Source: Phytophthora quininea
Lineage: Eukaryota; Oomycota; Peronosporomycetes; Peronosporales; Peronosporaceae
Length of the DNA stretch: 32,681 nt
Reading direction: 5' to 3'
Assembly: GCA_011947345.1 (NCBI GenBank)
Contig: JAAVTG010000655.1
Span: 1-32,681, forward strand
Shown here: positions 23,121-32,681 of the stretch, piece by piece
Layout of the letters: every line of letters starts with the position of its first letter
How positions within the stretch are numbered: the stretch's first letter is position 1
Notes under the pieces: model-generated
What the model was told of the DNA's origin: nothing
Seen by the model: the letters and a program-made list of their open reading frames with translations, nothing else
The model's database searches: none
Program-made: the position numbers and the translations under genes

Positions 23121-25101
23121 TCAGCGTCTGGCACGTCGCTGAGCTCTCTGCATCGCACGCTGAACGTGCTGTGCTTTCTTGCGCTTACGGATGCGCTCTT
23201 CGCGTTTAGCCGCCTCGCGCTTTTGCTCTGCCGTCTTCTTAACGACTTGGTCTTTTTCTTAAATTTTTCCTTCAGCTTCTCCTCGGCGCGTTTCCACTTC
23301 GGCTTGCTCTTCTTCTCTCCATCGCCCTCTTCCTCTTCGTCGTCGTCCGAATCGCCTCCCTTGCCCAACAAAGCGCTTTCGTACTCATCTTCTGTGATTT
23401 TGCCCTTCTTCAGCTTTTTGTAGAGCTTCTCCTCCTCCGCAAGCTCGTCCCACTCCTCCACAATCTGCTGGTGCAGACCCTTCTTCTTCTCACGACGACG
23501 AGGGTGCTTCTGGTTCTCTTCTTCGAGAGGACGCTTGCGCTTCTTCTCACGCATCTCGGCGTTCTTCTTATCGCGCGCCTCGTTCTCTTTCTGGATGACG
23601 GCCAGCTTCTTTTGGCGCTCCTTTTCGCGAGCCTTGTCTTTGAATTTGATATCGGTCGTCTTAATGGCCGTCTTCTCAAAGTCGATGCGGACATTTCGAA
23701 GCTCATTAATCTTCGGTAATTGCAGGAGACAGAAGCCGCGCGCGACGGCACCTAGGTTGAGCTCTTTGAAACGGAAGATGAACTGACATTGGTGCTCTTT
23801 GTATGATCGCACGAAAGCCATGAAGGCCTTGGTTCCCTTCTCCAACAGATCACGGTCTTCCAGGATAAACGACTTCACCTTGGGTAAAACGTCCTCCATC
23901 GTGTCCAGCGGCAGGGTCATCTCCTCGCATGGCACTTTACGAATCTTCAGGAAGTTCACGTAGGCGTCCTCGTTGGACGACAAGAAGGACAGCGCACATC
24001 CAGAGCGACCAGCACGTGCAGTGCGTCCCACTCGGTGAACAAAGAAGTTAGGGTCCTGCGGCGGGTCGTACTGCACAATCCAGTCCACGTCCGGCAGGTC
24101 AATCCCACGCGCTACCACATCCGTGCACACCAACAGCCCGGACTCCAGCGTCGAGAAGTGGTCGTAGTTGGTAGTTCGTTTTTCTGCGGCATTTTGCCGT
24201 GCAGTGCTACAACTGGCAGCGACTTTTCCTTCTTGAAGAGTTCCTCCAACACCCGCGCAAAGAAGTCCACAGACCCACACGTCGAGAAGAACACGATGAG
24301 CTTCTCCTTCTTCTTGGACTGCACAAAGTGGTGCAGCGCCGACAGTCGCTGGTCGTGTCCGACCAGACAAAAGTAGTTTTGCAGCGTCGACGGCGTGACC
24401 TGCGTGTTATTAGCCACCTGCACCGAAATCGTGGCCGGGTTACGCAGTCCGGCACGTGCCAGCGCCTTGACCTCCTGCGTCTGCGTGGCCGAGAACAAGC
24501 CGGTGCGTCTCTGCTTGGGTAGATGCTCTAGGATCTTGTTGAGACTCACCTCAAAGCCCATGTCCAGCAACGTGTCGGCCTCGTCCAGGATGAGGATCTC
24601 GAACTCGCGGGTCTCGACGCTGGAGCCCACGCACCTGTTCAGCAGGTCCTCTGTGCGTCCAGGAGTGCCGATGACCACGGAGCACTTGCCTGCAGCTGCT
24701 CGGATGAGTGACAAGTCCTCGTCAACGCTGGTGCCACCCACAAACAGCAGCAGCTGCACGCTGGGCAGCGCGATCTTGAAGAACTGGGCGGCGCACTCGT
24801 AGATCTGGCGCGCCAGTTCTCGCGTGGGCGAGATGACCATGGACACGAGCTTGGTCAGGTCGGCGTGGCGCGGTGCCGTGATGCTGCCGTCGCCTAGGCG
24901 CGAGCGCAGCAGCTGCACGATGGGCAGCACGAAGGCCAGCGTCTTGCCGCTGCCCGTGCAGGCGTCCACACAGACGTCCTTGTTGGACAGGAACAGCGGC
25001 AGCGTGGCCGCCTGCACGGGCGTCATGTGCTCGAAGCCCAGCGCATCGGTCTCCTGCAGGATCTCGGCGCACAGCGGCGGCCGGAAGTCGTGGAAGCGCA
25101 T
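23121..25101 (-). CDS. DDX55: DEAD-box RNA helicase of the DDX55/Spb4 group
   Basis: Single exon, about 660 aa, starting [10 protein letters not shown] at 25101. Motifs in order: Q motif MTPVQ, motif I ACTGSGKT, Ia PTRELA, Ib [38 protein letters not shown] and [32 protein letters not shown] and [13 protein letters not shown] are specific to the DDX55/Spb4 group, as are the [20 protein letters not shown] and [20 protein letters not shown] extensions and the basic, glutamate-rich tail. Spb4 is a nucleolar helicase for 60S subunit assembly. In motif Ib the usual GTPGRLEDL reads [10 protein letters not shown] base is missing in the T run 24179-24183 (plus strand), between motifs IV and V, and another at 23253-23257. 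With the latter restored, the tail ends RAQRRARR at the stop 23121-23123, only 83 nt from the convergent neighbour. Confidence 0.95.
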
Positions 25102-26020
25102 CGGTGGCGGACGCGGACTGATGAACAAATTTTTTAGACAATACAATAGAAATAGGATGCATATTCTAACTATTCCTAAATATATCGTTGAAAAAGCATC
25201 TCCGATCGAACCTGACACTCCGCTGCGATCGATTTTGCTTGGTAAGTATTATAGCAGATCTCTAAAACTTTTGGAGTCCAAATTTCCTCGTGTGTGTGAA
25301 CTAGAACCGGAAGCCGTGTGTTGTGGAAAATGTCCTTGAACGCCGAGAATGAAAGAGTATCTTAACCGCCTGGTGTAGGATACTGGATGAATGTGAAGCA
25401 GGACTTATTGTACATGCACAGGAGAAGGCTGTTCATGTTTTTCGACGGTCAACTACGAATACCCACAAGCGAATGTGGAGACCGTTGTTTCATGTCCCCC
25501 TATAGTTTAACTGTTAAGATAGGCTATTTCAAATATCTGCTCGAGCTGATCCACCACGAGATCGTGTCTCCGAATGGGTTTGCAAGTGTCGTCACTCGTG
25601 TCGACCGCCGTCAAACTTCGCGGTACTACAAATTGTACACAAATTTTGGAGCGGGTTTGATCCTTGAAAGCTTGCAACCTTAGCTACAGTTCAGTGGAGC
25701 AGCTCCAATAGAGTTGCGGATAGCACGGTTCTGACGCCGATTTGGACGAAGATGATCTCAATTTATAGTCCACTGTGCGAGTTATTGATAAAGAAGATGA
25801 AGAAACTTCTCAGGATAAATCACTCCGTTAAGTTATTCAAGAGGCTAACGGTGTGGACTGGCAATAATCAGCGAGAAGGGTTGCAAGACGCAAAATTGCT
25901 GCTGTAGGTAAAAATCAAAACTGGTCAAATTATGGGGAGAAGGCTAAATAATGAAGAGGCGAGTGCGCTACTGGAGGTGATATCACTTAGAGTTTTGTCG
26001 GATTTGTCTAGTCCGGTAGA
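25102..26020. other. Unassigned flank with one short ORF
   Basis: Upstream of the helicase. The plus-strand ORF 25387-25683 (98 codons, MNVKQDLLYMHRRRLFMFF at the start) contains CFMSPYSLTVKIGYFKYLLE and ends after LILESLQP. I do not recognise it. Sequence beyond it has frequent stops. The 130 nt before the helicase ATG are AT-rich and probably hold its promoter. Confidence 0.35.
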
Positions 26021-26023
26021 TTG

Positions 26024-27090
26024 TTAACTGTGACCACCAGAGGAAGTGGAGGCAGAGTTTAGCAAGTTGTCGTATCTGCTGATCCCACAGACCTCTCGTG
26101 TATGACGGTTACTTACTGGAACAGCTACGCGAAGCGGATCCGAGTCGACTACCTTTACACCCGTTGTATTGACTTCCGAGAATGTCGTGAGAAGTCTGTA
26201 CGCATCAGAGATCGCAAAGGTGAAAAAGCGGCTGTCCATAACCAATTGTTTCTGGTAGCTAAAATATTTTGTCGACCATGACAGATTGTACATTTGTTGT
26301 GGTCGACCGTGACCTATCGATAGCAATCGTAATTTGTACGTTTTATGTTATTGTCTATCTTTTACAGTGCATTTCAGAGTACTGGAGTTGCGCGTTGGAA
26401 CCCACAACTAAAATGCTGTCAATAACGCTAGGGGTCAGAATAGTTCTCTAAAACAATAGCGATTTTGTGATCTGCACACGAAAGCCATTCATACCGTGAA
26501 GGAATGCCTTCGAATCCGCGCATATTCAAACCGCTGTCACTAACCACTGTGCAACGACAAAAACCACAAATACAGTAATTCAGTAGAGAAGAGTCAAACA
26601 TTCCAATCACAGTCATGGCTGTGTCTGACTCAGCGCAGAAACGCTTAACTTCAAGGTCCGAGATGACAATCGAAAAAATGACGCTTTCGCGCTATATCCG
26701 TCGTAGAACAGGTTACTTCACCTTGGTCGAAATGATCAGACAACATCTCTTGTGCTTGACGCCGGGTGGTTGCTGCTGCTCGAACGATGTGATTCTTTAC
26801 TCTGTTGCCGACTTGCAGCGACTTCTCAATTTCAATACTAGCCTGTGCGTTGACACCAATATCCACTAGTACGGATGCAAGCTGCTTAAACCCAACCCCG
26901 TCGCAAAGGAGAAAGGTCGCAGGTCCTTGAAGCACATAAGTGCTAAGGCCCTGCTCACGCGCTGCTTATCCCTTGCAGAAATAGAACCGCCGTTCATAAT
27001 TGAATCCATGAAGCTGGCAGCGGAGTTTGATATGACAACGGAACAGGTTTTGGCGAGAGAACTAAGCGAGGAAGTCCCCTTTCAACTTGA
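26024..27090 (-). pseudogene. hAT-superfamily transposase relic
   Basis: Blocks occur in the right order on the minus strand. At about 27000-26900, KQRVSRALALMCFKDLRPFS runs into CDGVGFKQLASVLVDIG, the conserved entry region of hAT transposases (lowest part of the RNase-H fold: DLRPFS.. .G.GF..L). At 26540-26450 comes VVSDSGLNMRGFEGIPSRYE followed by WLSCADHKIAIVLENY, matching the hAT second-aspartate segment (TD.G.N......R..C..H). A further weaker piece covers 26326-26024. Frame shifts and stops separate the blocks, so this is decayed. No terminal inverted repeats or 8-bp target duplication were located. Confidence 0.78.
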
Positions 27091-28090
27091 ATATTGGTAG
27101 ACATGGAAATACGCTGGGCATGTCACACATGTCAAGTTCTGCATGGTGGAGCGGGTTACATCTTTACATTCCAGCAAGTAGACCTAGAGGCGGCTGACTC
27201 CGACAGCAGCGCGAATACTTGGGCTTCATCCTTAGCACGCAGTCCCCCACCCTGAATAGCCATTATGATCGATGTCATATTACGCAGCGCTCGGATGTGT
27301 TGCAACTTCTGTTATAGTCTAGTAATCGACGGACTAGAAGCCGGACAACCTTCTCCGTCGCTAGCAAGCTACCCCTCCTCCACGCTAGGCTCGCGAACTA
27401 AAACCGTGTTCATGGCGGCGGTAGACGAACCTTACACTTTGTGACGGCGGATGAAGAAAAAGAATGGGCTTGGATATTTCAGATGTCCAAAACCAGTTGC
27501 AAATAAACCATGGTCGACCACAATAACGGCCGCGTGGTCGAGCTACAAATGAGGCCGGCCGTTTGCGACCTCTGGTACGCATTGTCACCGCCAGCTATCT
27601 TGAATGCTTTCATTCCGCTCTTATGAAGTTGCTGAACCGTACGGTTTCTGTGAACGTGGACGCGACTTACGAGTTGGATGTAATTTTGGACATAGTCCTT
27701 CCTTCAGTTAGATTGACTTCGTCGAGCTAGTAAAAGCGGTCATTCTATGGGTTCTGCCAAAAAAATAAAAATAACTCGCATTTGTCCACTACGTGTTAGT
27801 CGCTGGAAGAATCTATGTATCACTGCATCAGCTCTGAATTTCTTCTTCAGCACGAGAAAGCAAATGTTTGCGGCAGCGGACCGATGGTCAAGGTTATTTT
27901 TAATACAGTACAAAAGAAATTTATGCTTAATTTCTAAATATTTTAATTTACGTAGTTCAAATGCGTCAATAGAAACCAGCATCTTGAATACAACGCGATA
28001 TCGGCTTTATGGTGGCCGCATGTTCTTCATCCATCTTGGCCGAGTTATTTTTGATATTTTAAAACGGGGTCAATGTCTGGTGGCCTGATG
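27091..28090. other. Unassigned stretch
   Basis: The 5' end may include the missing N-terminal part of the hAT element (a CxxC pair is encoded on the minus strand near 27130). The open frames at 27740-27982 (minus) and 27747-28088 (plus) overlap each other, are AT-rich and show no family motif. No RNA gene is seen. Confidence 0.35.
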
Positions 28091-28092
28091 GT

Positions 28093-28122
28093 CCAAAAGT
28101 CTGCGTGGCCACAGACTTTTGG
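28093..28122. repeat. 11-bp perfect hairpin
   Basis: CCAAAAGTCTG at 28093-28103 and its exact reverse complement CAGACTTTTGG at 28112-28122 are separated by 8 nt. It lies just beyond the C-terminal end of the MULE relic and could be a terminal inverted repeat remnant or a stem-loop. Confidence 0.55.
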
Positions 28123-28249
28123 CCAGCTCAAGAGTGGTGGCTACTTCTATCCTGACAACCACGGCTCGGCTGCAAAACCCGAAAATACCCCGAAATGACC
28201 TTTGTCGGAAACCCCTAAATATGACGTTTAAGCCCAATTGGTAGAAAAT

Positions 28250-28800
28250 TGACGGAATTAGCCGCGAAATAGAGTCGGCTGTATATTTATGACCAGCACT
28301 GTAATGTCCGAAGCATTCATGCAAACAAGACCACGATCAGTGACAGTTACGCAAGGCAACGAGATGCCGCATTCGATCAGTAATTTCTGAAGAGCAGACA
28401 TAGCCCACATAAAATCGGATTGAGGTTCTCCACGAAGCCAGCACTGATAAACAGGAAGTATAATGTTCAAACCGGTTCGTGCAATGGTGACAACGAGTTA
28501 GAAGTTATGCTTGTTCTCGTATAAGTACAGTAAAGACCCAAAATATCACAGTAATCACTGATCAGCGCTAAAGTACCTGGGCAAGGCCGAAGAAGATGAC
28601 GCAAGCGTTAGAGATTTCGTCAGCCTTGTAGAAATAGCGAAAAATGTGAACATCAAGTCCACGAAGAGACTAGATTTGTGAAGATTTAAACAGATTTTGG
28701 TACTGAGACATGATCGTGTTAGAAATGACGTTTGGTCATGGCGGCTGCGTACAACAAGATGGCATACGTCTTCCACGGTGATATTGTAGCAACTCCATGT
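28250..28800 (-). pseudogene. MULE (Mutator-like) transposase relic
   Basis: On the minus strand, codons around 28520 give a degenerate first-aspartate block (YCTYTRTS in place of the usual DCTYKTN). Codons at 28440-28310 give CWLRGEPQSDFMWAMSALQK followed by LPCVTVTDRGLVCMNA. The pattern F..GE....F.WA...L..LL......P....TDR.L..MNA is the signature around the second catalytic aspartate of MULE transposases. Frames are lost on both sides and the third catalytic region is not seen. Family members are normally 500 residues or more, so this is a fragment. Confidence 0.82.
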
Positions 28801-29018
28801 AAGAAAATTAAGTTATTCGGTGTGCCCTTCGAGTACATGTTGCATTCTTTTGATGTAGCACTGGTGGATTAAAACATGAACACGAACGTTGCGGGTAGAC
28901 TGATTGTTGTATGGGCAACTTTTGTCTGGAGAGTACTTTTGTTTTTCATGTGCTCTTTGGGTTCTAAGTTGACTGATGCAACGTTGAGTCAAGTTGCTGC
29001 AGCTTTTGCTAAAAACAA

Positions 29019-29124
29019 ATGTATTTGGTTATCTAGGTATGGTTTATGCTATGTTATCTATAGGTTTTGTTAAAAATACTAAAAGTTTTAATAAAAGTTT
29101 AAATATAATTTTATTTCTTTGTAG
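29019..29124 (+). other. Nuclear insert of mitochondrial DNA with a cox1 fragment (NUMT)
   Basis: Codons from about 29019 read FGYLGMVYAMLSIGF, which is a highly conserved segment of cytochrome c oxidase subunit I (the stretch before GFIVWAHHM in the intact protein). Codon use is AT-rich (GGT, TTA, ATA, GTT), as in oomycete mitochondria and unlike the nuclear genes here. After about 29070 the similarity to cox1 stops and the text becomes extremely AT-rich up to 29124; this could be another mitochondrial piece. The insert ends abruptly at the GC-rich hairpin array. It carries no complete gene. Confidence 0.72.
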
Positions 29125-29157
29125 GTCTCACCAAGCCTCGGACGAGCTGGCGACGAG

Positions 29158-29245
29158 CCGGGCTCCTGAGGTTTTGGGGGAGCCGTAAAACCTTACGAGC
29201 CCGGTTCGTGAGGTTTTGGGGCTCCCGAAAAACCTCACGAGCCGG
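29158..29245. repeat. Two tandem long-arm hairpins
   Basis: Hairpin 1: an 18-nt arm at 29158-29175 and an arm at 29187-29204, two mismatches, 11-nt loop. Hairpin 2: a 17-nt arm at 29201-29217 and an arm at 29229-29245, one mismatch, 11-nt loop. Arms share the core GAGGTTTT and the outer CCGG. The period is about 43 nt, and the hairpins share the CCGG at 29201-29204. A further degenerate arm may lie at 29135-29157. The unit sits between the NUMT and a gag-like ORF. Confidence 0.75.
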
Positions 29246-29392
29246 ACTCGCGAAGGGCGCGCTCCCCGAGCGGGTTCGCAATTCGCCGGAATCATTGGCC
29301 CAAAATGCGTTTTTCTTTATTGGCTGATTTCCCAAGTGCAATTTAACGAGATCTTGAGCAGCCAGAGAATAAATTCGCCCCCTTCCGAGAAG

Positions 29393-30637
29393 ATGGTGCT
29401 AACTCGAGCACAGGCTGCAGCCTTACGGGCCCAAGGCGGCGACGTTGCTGTCCAAGTCGATGACCTCGCGTCTGTAGAAGAATCTGCAATCGTCAATCTC
29501 CCCAGCGACGTGCAGCCATCGGCCATGACGTTCAATGCAGGCGCTGATTCTCGTCTTGTTGATCTTGCCCAGCACATCATCGCGCAGACACAGGCCCTGG
29601 CTGATGAGCAAACGCTCCTACAGCATCGGCAGCAAGGACAAAGTGACGCGCAGAACGCCGCCTTGATGGCTGTTCAAGCTTCAACCGAGGCAAATGTGCA
29701 ACAGCTTACAAACCAGGAGCGATTTATTGCCGAACGCCTTGGTGAAGCTTTAACAGCAACGCAGACAGAGCTCAAGAGCAGTTCCAGAGGCTCCAGTTGC
29801 TGGACAGTGAGAGGTCATCGCAGATTGAAACGTTCGTGAACGAGAAGCTGGCCAAAGCATTGCAGGTAGTGCAACAAGAAGCACGTTCGTCTCAGATGGC
29901 GATCGCTGCCCAAACGAATGGTGCAAGTGCTCGCGTTGACGAGCTTGAGACCAAGGTGAGCAGCAGTCTGGAAGCAATCACCACTCACATTCATCAGATG
30001 GTGGACGAGAAAATCGTGGCGATGACGGACAAGGCGGCGACAGGGAGGATACAACTCAGCTAGTGGGCAAGTTGGTAGCAGAGGCGTCTGCAAGTGCAGC
30101 TGCTGATATTAAAAGAAACTCGAAGTCGAGCTTGCTCGTGCTCGCGAGGAATTGCAGCGTGGTATTTCGAGTGGTGTGGAAGGCCCTGTACGCGAATATG
30201 TTTGACAACTTGTATTGGAGCTAGTGACGCACAGTGAGAGCAAATTGGAGGCAAGAGTACAACGTGCTCTGACGAACACGCAGGCAGAGGTCAATCTGCA
30301 GGTGCAGCGCCAGGCTGATGCGATGTCAATTCTCCAGAAACAGCTACACCGCCAGAGCGCGCATCCAAGTAACTCTGTTGACGAAACCGCGAAGACAGAA
30401 CGTGAATGCGATAACGAGCACATCCAAACACCTCCCTGCGACATCGACCGGAACACCTTCGCTGCACAAATTAACGCCACGCTTGAGCGCAGTCTTGAAG
30501 CGGCAGCAGCTACGATCGCTGGTGCTATTAAAGATGGTATGCGCAACTTTGACACAAGAGTGAATCACTCTCGCTGCCACAGTCTGGAATACGACGACGA
30601 ATATTGTGGCGCTGATGACGAGGAGGAGGAAAGATGA
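29393..30637 (+). pseudogene. Coiled-coil, gag-like ORF of a probable retroelement
   Basis: ATG 29393 follows a purine-rich leader. The start MVLTRAQAAAL is of a type common at the front of retrotransposon gag proteins. The rest is almost entirely helical and rich in A, Q and E, for example LVDLAQHIIAQTQALADEQ and ARVDELETKVSSSLEAI, as expected for long coiled coils, and ends in an acidic stretch before the stop at 30635-30637. The frame is broken near 29770 and 30035 and in the A run 30111-30114, and an in-frame TGA stands at 30203-30205, so it is not translatable as it stands. There is no zinc knuckle, protease or reverse transcriptase motif. A structural protein of unknown family is the alternative. 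Confidence 0.5.
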
Positions 30638-30789
30638 GTGCCGAAGATCTTCGGCTGGAAGAACGTATTCAAGACGCATGGAGAAAAACATATCTTAACG
30701 ACAGACATGGATCGACAGTCACGCCTTCGGTTGTCCGCAGTGGGTTGCCAGTCCGGCGATGTCTTTGGCAAGAGTGTGATGTGATGTAG
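30634..30789 (+). CDS. Small ORF overlapping the gag-like stop (ATGA)
   Basis: A 51-codon frame begins at the ATG that overlaps the TGA of the preceding ORF (ATGA at 30634-30637). It starts MSAEDLRLEERIQDAWRKT and ends at TAG 30787-30789. ATGA overlaps are used by some retroelements and viruses for termination-reinitiation. Here it may equally be a short exon remnant or chance. No family is recognised. Confidence 0.3.
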   Translation: MSAEDLRLEERIQDAWRKTYLNDRHGSTVTPSVVRSGLPVRRCLWQECDVM

Positions 30790-30833
30790 CGCTTGGGCTA
30801 TTTACCACCTCCTGGTGTTTTTTTAATAACACG

Positions 30834-32420
30834 TGATACTCCCAAGTGAGTCAGACGGCTCCGCCCGGACGAGGGATTTATCCGGGGCCGTGACCTGGGG
30901 ATCCTCCCACACAAGAGTTCTTCGGGACCCTGTTCGGGACCGGGAACGGAGGGCCCTGGGCCGGTCAGTACCTTCACCTTGTGTACCCCCTTCGAAAAAC
31001 GGTTGTTTTGATCAGGGACCGGTCACCGAGTTGTTCAATGAACGTCTCGACCTGGTACAGGTGAGCTGCGGGCGGCAGTTATACACACAACGGTCCGGGA
31101 CACTGCCTGGGTCCGGGACCGGGAACACGACACACAATATATAATATACACTCTGTTCTTTCGGACGGAAGACTCCGGGGGCGATGGCCCTAGAAATATG
31201 GAATGTGCAAACCCGGGTCGGCCAGACCGCTGCCGGGACACACAAATATGAAATGCCTAACTCCCTGGGGGAACGAAGGCAAAGAGAATGGAAATATTAC
31301 CGGGATAGCCTTAAGCACAGCTCCGGCCCTCTGTGGCCCTGGTCCCAGACGATCGCACTGAATATAACACTTGCGCGCTCGAGGGAAAAGGTAGACTGAA
31401 TTGGCCGCCCCAGCCTTCGCCGGGGCGAGTTACGTTCCTATGAAATATACTTGGTTTCGCTATGGATCCGGTCCGGGGCCAGGTCTGCTGCCTTCGGCGA
31501 TACCCTGACGCGGCCCGGGTGCGTATGTTGATAGACTTGACTTGGGGACACTATGGCCCATCGCACTTGACCGGGGCCCAATATGGTCCGGATCGGCAGC
31601 ACCGTGACACATCTCAGGAAGAGAGTGTCACTTCGCGGTGGATTCTTCTGACTTGACTTGGCCTGAGTATGGTCCGGAGAAGTGATACTGACCGGGACCG
31701 CGAGACGGGACAACTTGAAACCTGGGTCCTGGTGTGGTTCACACCACTGGTCCCGGTCCCGATATGCCCTGGTCCATACCCGATGTGGTCCACACCAGTG
31801 GCCCGGGTCCCGGTGAGGCGGGGGCTGACACGAAAGTCCTCGGCACTATGCCACAACCGCCCCATGCTTGGCGCCTTGACGTGGACCCGTGGCGGGGTCG
31901 GCTCGAGGAGCAGAGCATCCATGGCCCTGAGCCGTGTAGAACTTCGTGGCCGCGCCGAACATCTAGGAGCCCATATTGTCTTGGGTCACCGTGGTCATCA
32001 CGGGTCGATCCCGATCCCGGGACTGGGATCATCACGAGACATTGTATCTTCCATCCTGGGCTGTTCCTTAGCCTGCAGGTTCTGCCGGCACATCGCGACA
32101 CACGTCGGCCTGGGTTCGGGGCCTCCGCGTCGGAGTGACAATCGTCATTGCACAGCGTCCCTACTGGGCCCCGGTCCGGGGCCATCACACTCAGGGGTTT
32201 GTTACCACCAGGCAGCATCGCAGGCCTGGTCTTGCTCCAGGGCCGTGAACTCCAAGGACAGTCGTCATCGTACTTCACCGCACGGTTGGTCCCGGTCCCA
32301 GGGCCATCACTCAGAATTCTTCTCACGTCGCGTCCCGGGCTGGCCCCGGTCCATAAACATCAACACCAGCAGTGTCGTATGTGAGGCCCGGTCTAGGGAC
32401 ATCTTGAACTTCTGGACGTG
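30834..32420. repeat. GGTCC/GGGACC-rich degenerate repeat domain
   Basis: About 1.6 kb is densely marked with GGTCC, GGGACC, CCCGGG and GGCCC words in both orientations, unlike any other part of the window. Internal repeats are visible: GACTTGACTTGG at 31534 and 31650 (116 nt apart), each followed by TATGG(T/C)CC; a 51-nt repeat at 31731 and 31782 carrying TGTGGT(T/C)CACACCA; and a roughly 120-nt repeat, GACA(A/G)TCGTCAT at 32137 and 32257, each followed by a GGTCC/GGGCC run and GCCATCAC. It has no convincing coding frame. It might be a long LTR or leader of the ORF at 32513. Confidence 0.55.
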
Positions 32421-32512
32421 TCGCTCAACGCGGCCTGTCATTGGTCGAGGGACCTCTCGATGCCTTCGTCATTCCGAGATTTTCTTCCAAACCGTCGGAC
32501 GCCGCCTGCACC

Positions 32513-32681
32513 ATGTCGGCGAAAGGTTCGCCTTCGGCGTCGCCAGGGCCTCCTCTTCAGTCAAGACCACTGCCCCCTGCGGGCCTGTTCACAGCGTGCC
32601 CCAGCGTGGCGTGCCCATAACACCGGACTCCGATACTCCCGAGCCTCCGTTTGCAAGCGCCGGTTTGGAGACGTTGGCCAG
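32513..32681 (+). CDS. 5' end of a proline/serine-rich ORF, truncated by the window
   Basis: ATG at 32513 begins MSAKGSPSASPGPPLQ. The frame continues past the C run 32573-32577 only if one C is added. Beyond it the alternative frame is open to the window end and also P/S/T-rich. The low-complexity start behind a long repeat domain is what an LTR-retrotransposon gag-pol reading frame looks like, but no diagnostic motif is inside the window. An ordinary gene is possible. Confidence 0.35.

Noticed and set aside
24035..24376. Plus-strand ORFs opposite the helicase gene
   Set aside because: They are antisense shadows of a strongly conserved DEAD-box protein.
25102..25218. In-frame N-terminal extension of the helicase with a hydrophobic stretch
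   Set aside because: The extension is AT-rich and unlike the family; the ATG at 25101 matches the usual DDX55/Spb4 start distance to the Q motif.
28994..29188. A 64-codon ORF read as a membrane protein
   Set aside because: Its hydrophobic part is the cox1 segment of a mitochondrial insert and its end runs into the hairpin array.

Overview
The window looks like nuclear DNA of an oomycete, probably a Peronosporales/Phytophthora-type genome. The evidence is about 25 small GT-AG introns of 55 to 84 nt, a single-repeat SHAQKYF-type Myb protein, pogo, hAT and MULE transposase relics, and a compact gene island set between repeat-rich flanks. Species assignment is inference only.

Left flank (1 to 8.6 kb): gene-poor. 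It holds the 3' end of an APC-family amino-acid/polyamine transporter, an inverted partial copy of a gene that lies intact-length 7 kb away (copy 1358-1699, parent 8829-9184), a decayed pogo/Tigger-type DDE transposase (about 3.86-4.9 kb), and low-coding sequence with a possible LTR relic.

Central gene island (8.7 to 25.1 kb): eight genes in strictly alternating orientation. They are a Tudor-like/coiled-coil protein (+), an unrecognised protein of about 245 aa (-), a SHAQKYF Myb factor (+), a TTC33-like TPR protein (-), the RIO2 atypical kinase (+), an ankyrin-repeat protein (-), a protein of about 1300 aa with FN3, IQ and WW-like domains (+), and a DDX55/Spb4-type DEAD-box helicase (-). RIO2 and DDX55/Spb4 act in maturation of the small and large ribosomal subunits respectively; the others have no evident shared pathway. 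Seven of the eight genes need one or more single-base corrections to read through, mostly one missing base in an A, T, G or C run. The same signature in genes as conserved as RIO2 and DDX55 points to residual assembly indels more than to decay.

Right flank (25.1 to 32.7 kb): repeat-rich. It holds a decayed hAT transposase, a decayed MULE transposase, a short mitochondrial cox1-like insert (NUMT) that directly abuts two tandem long-arm hairpins, a coiled-coil gag-like ORF with an ATGA overlap to a small second ORF, about 1.6 kb rich in GGTCC/GGGACC motifs with degenerate tandem repeats, and the beginning of another proline-rich ORF that runs off the window.

Most notable: the adjoining NUMT and double hairpin, the gag-like element with its GGTCC-rich neighbour, the inverted gene-fragment copy with only in-frame length changes, and the alternating gene layout with very short convergent spacers.
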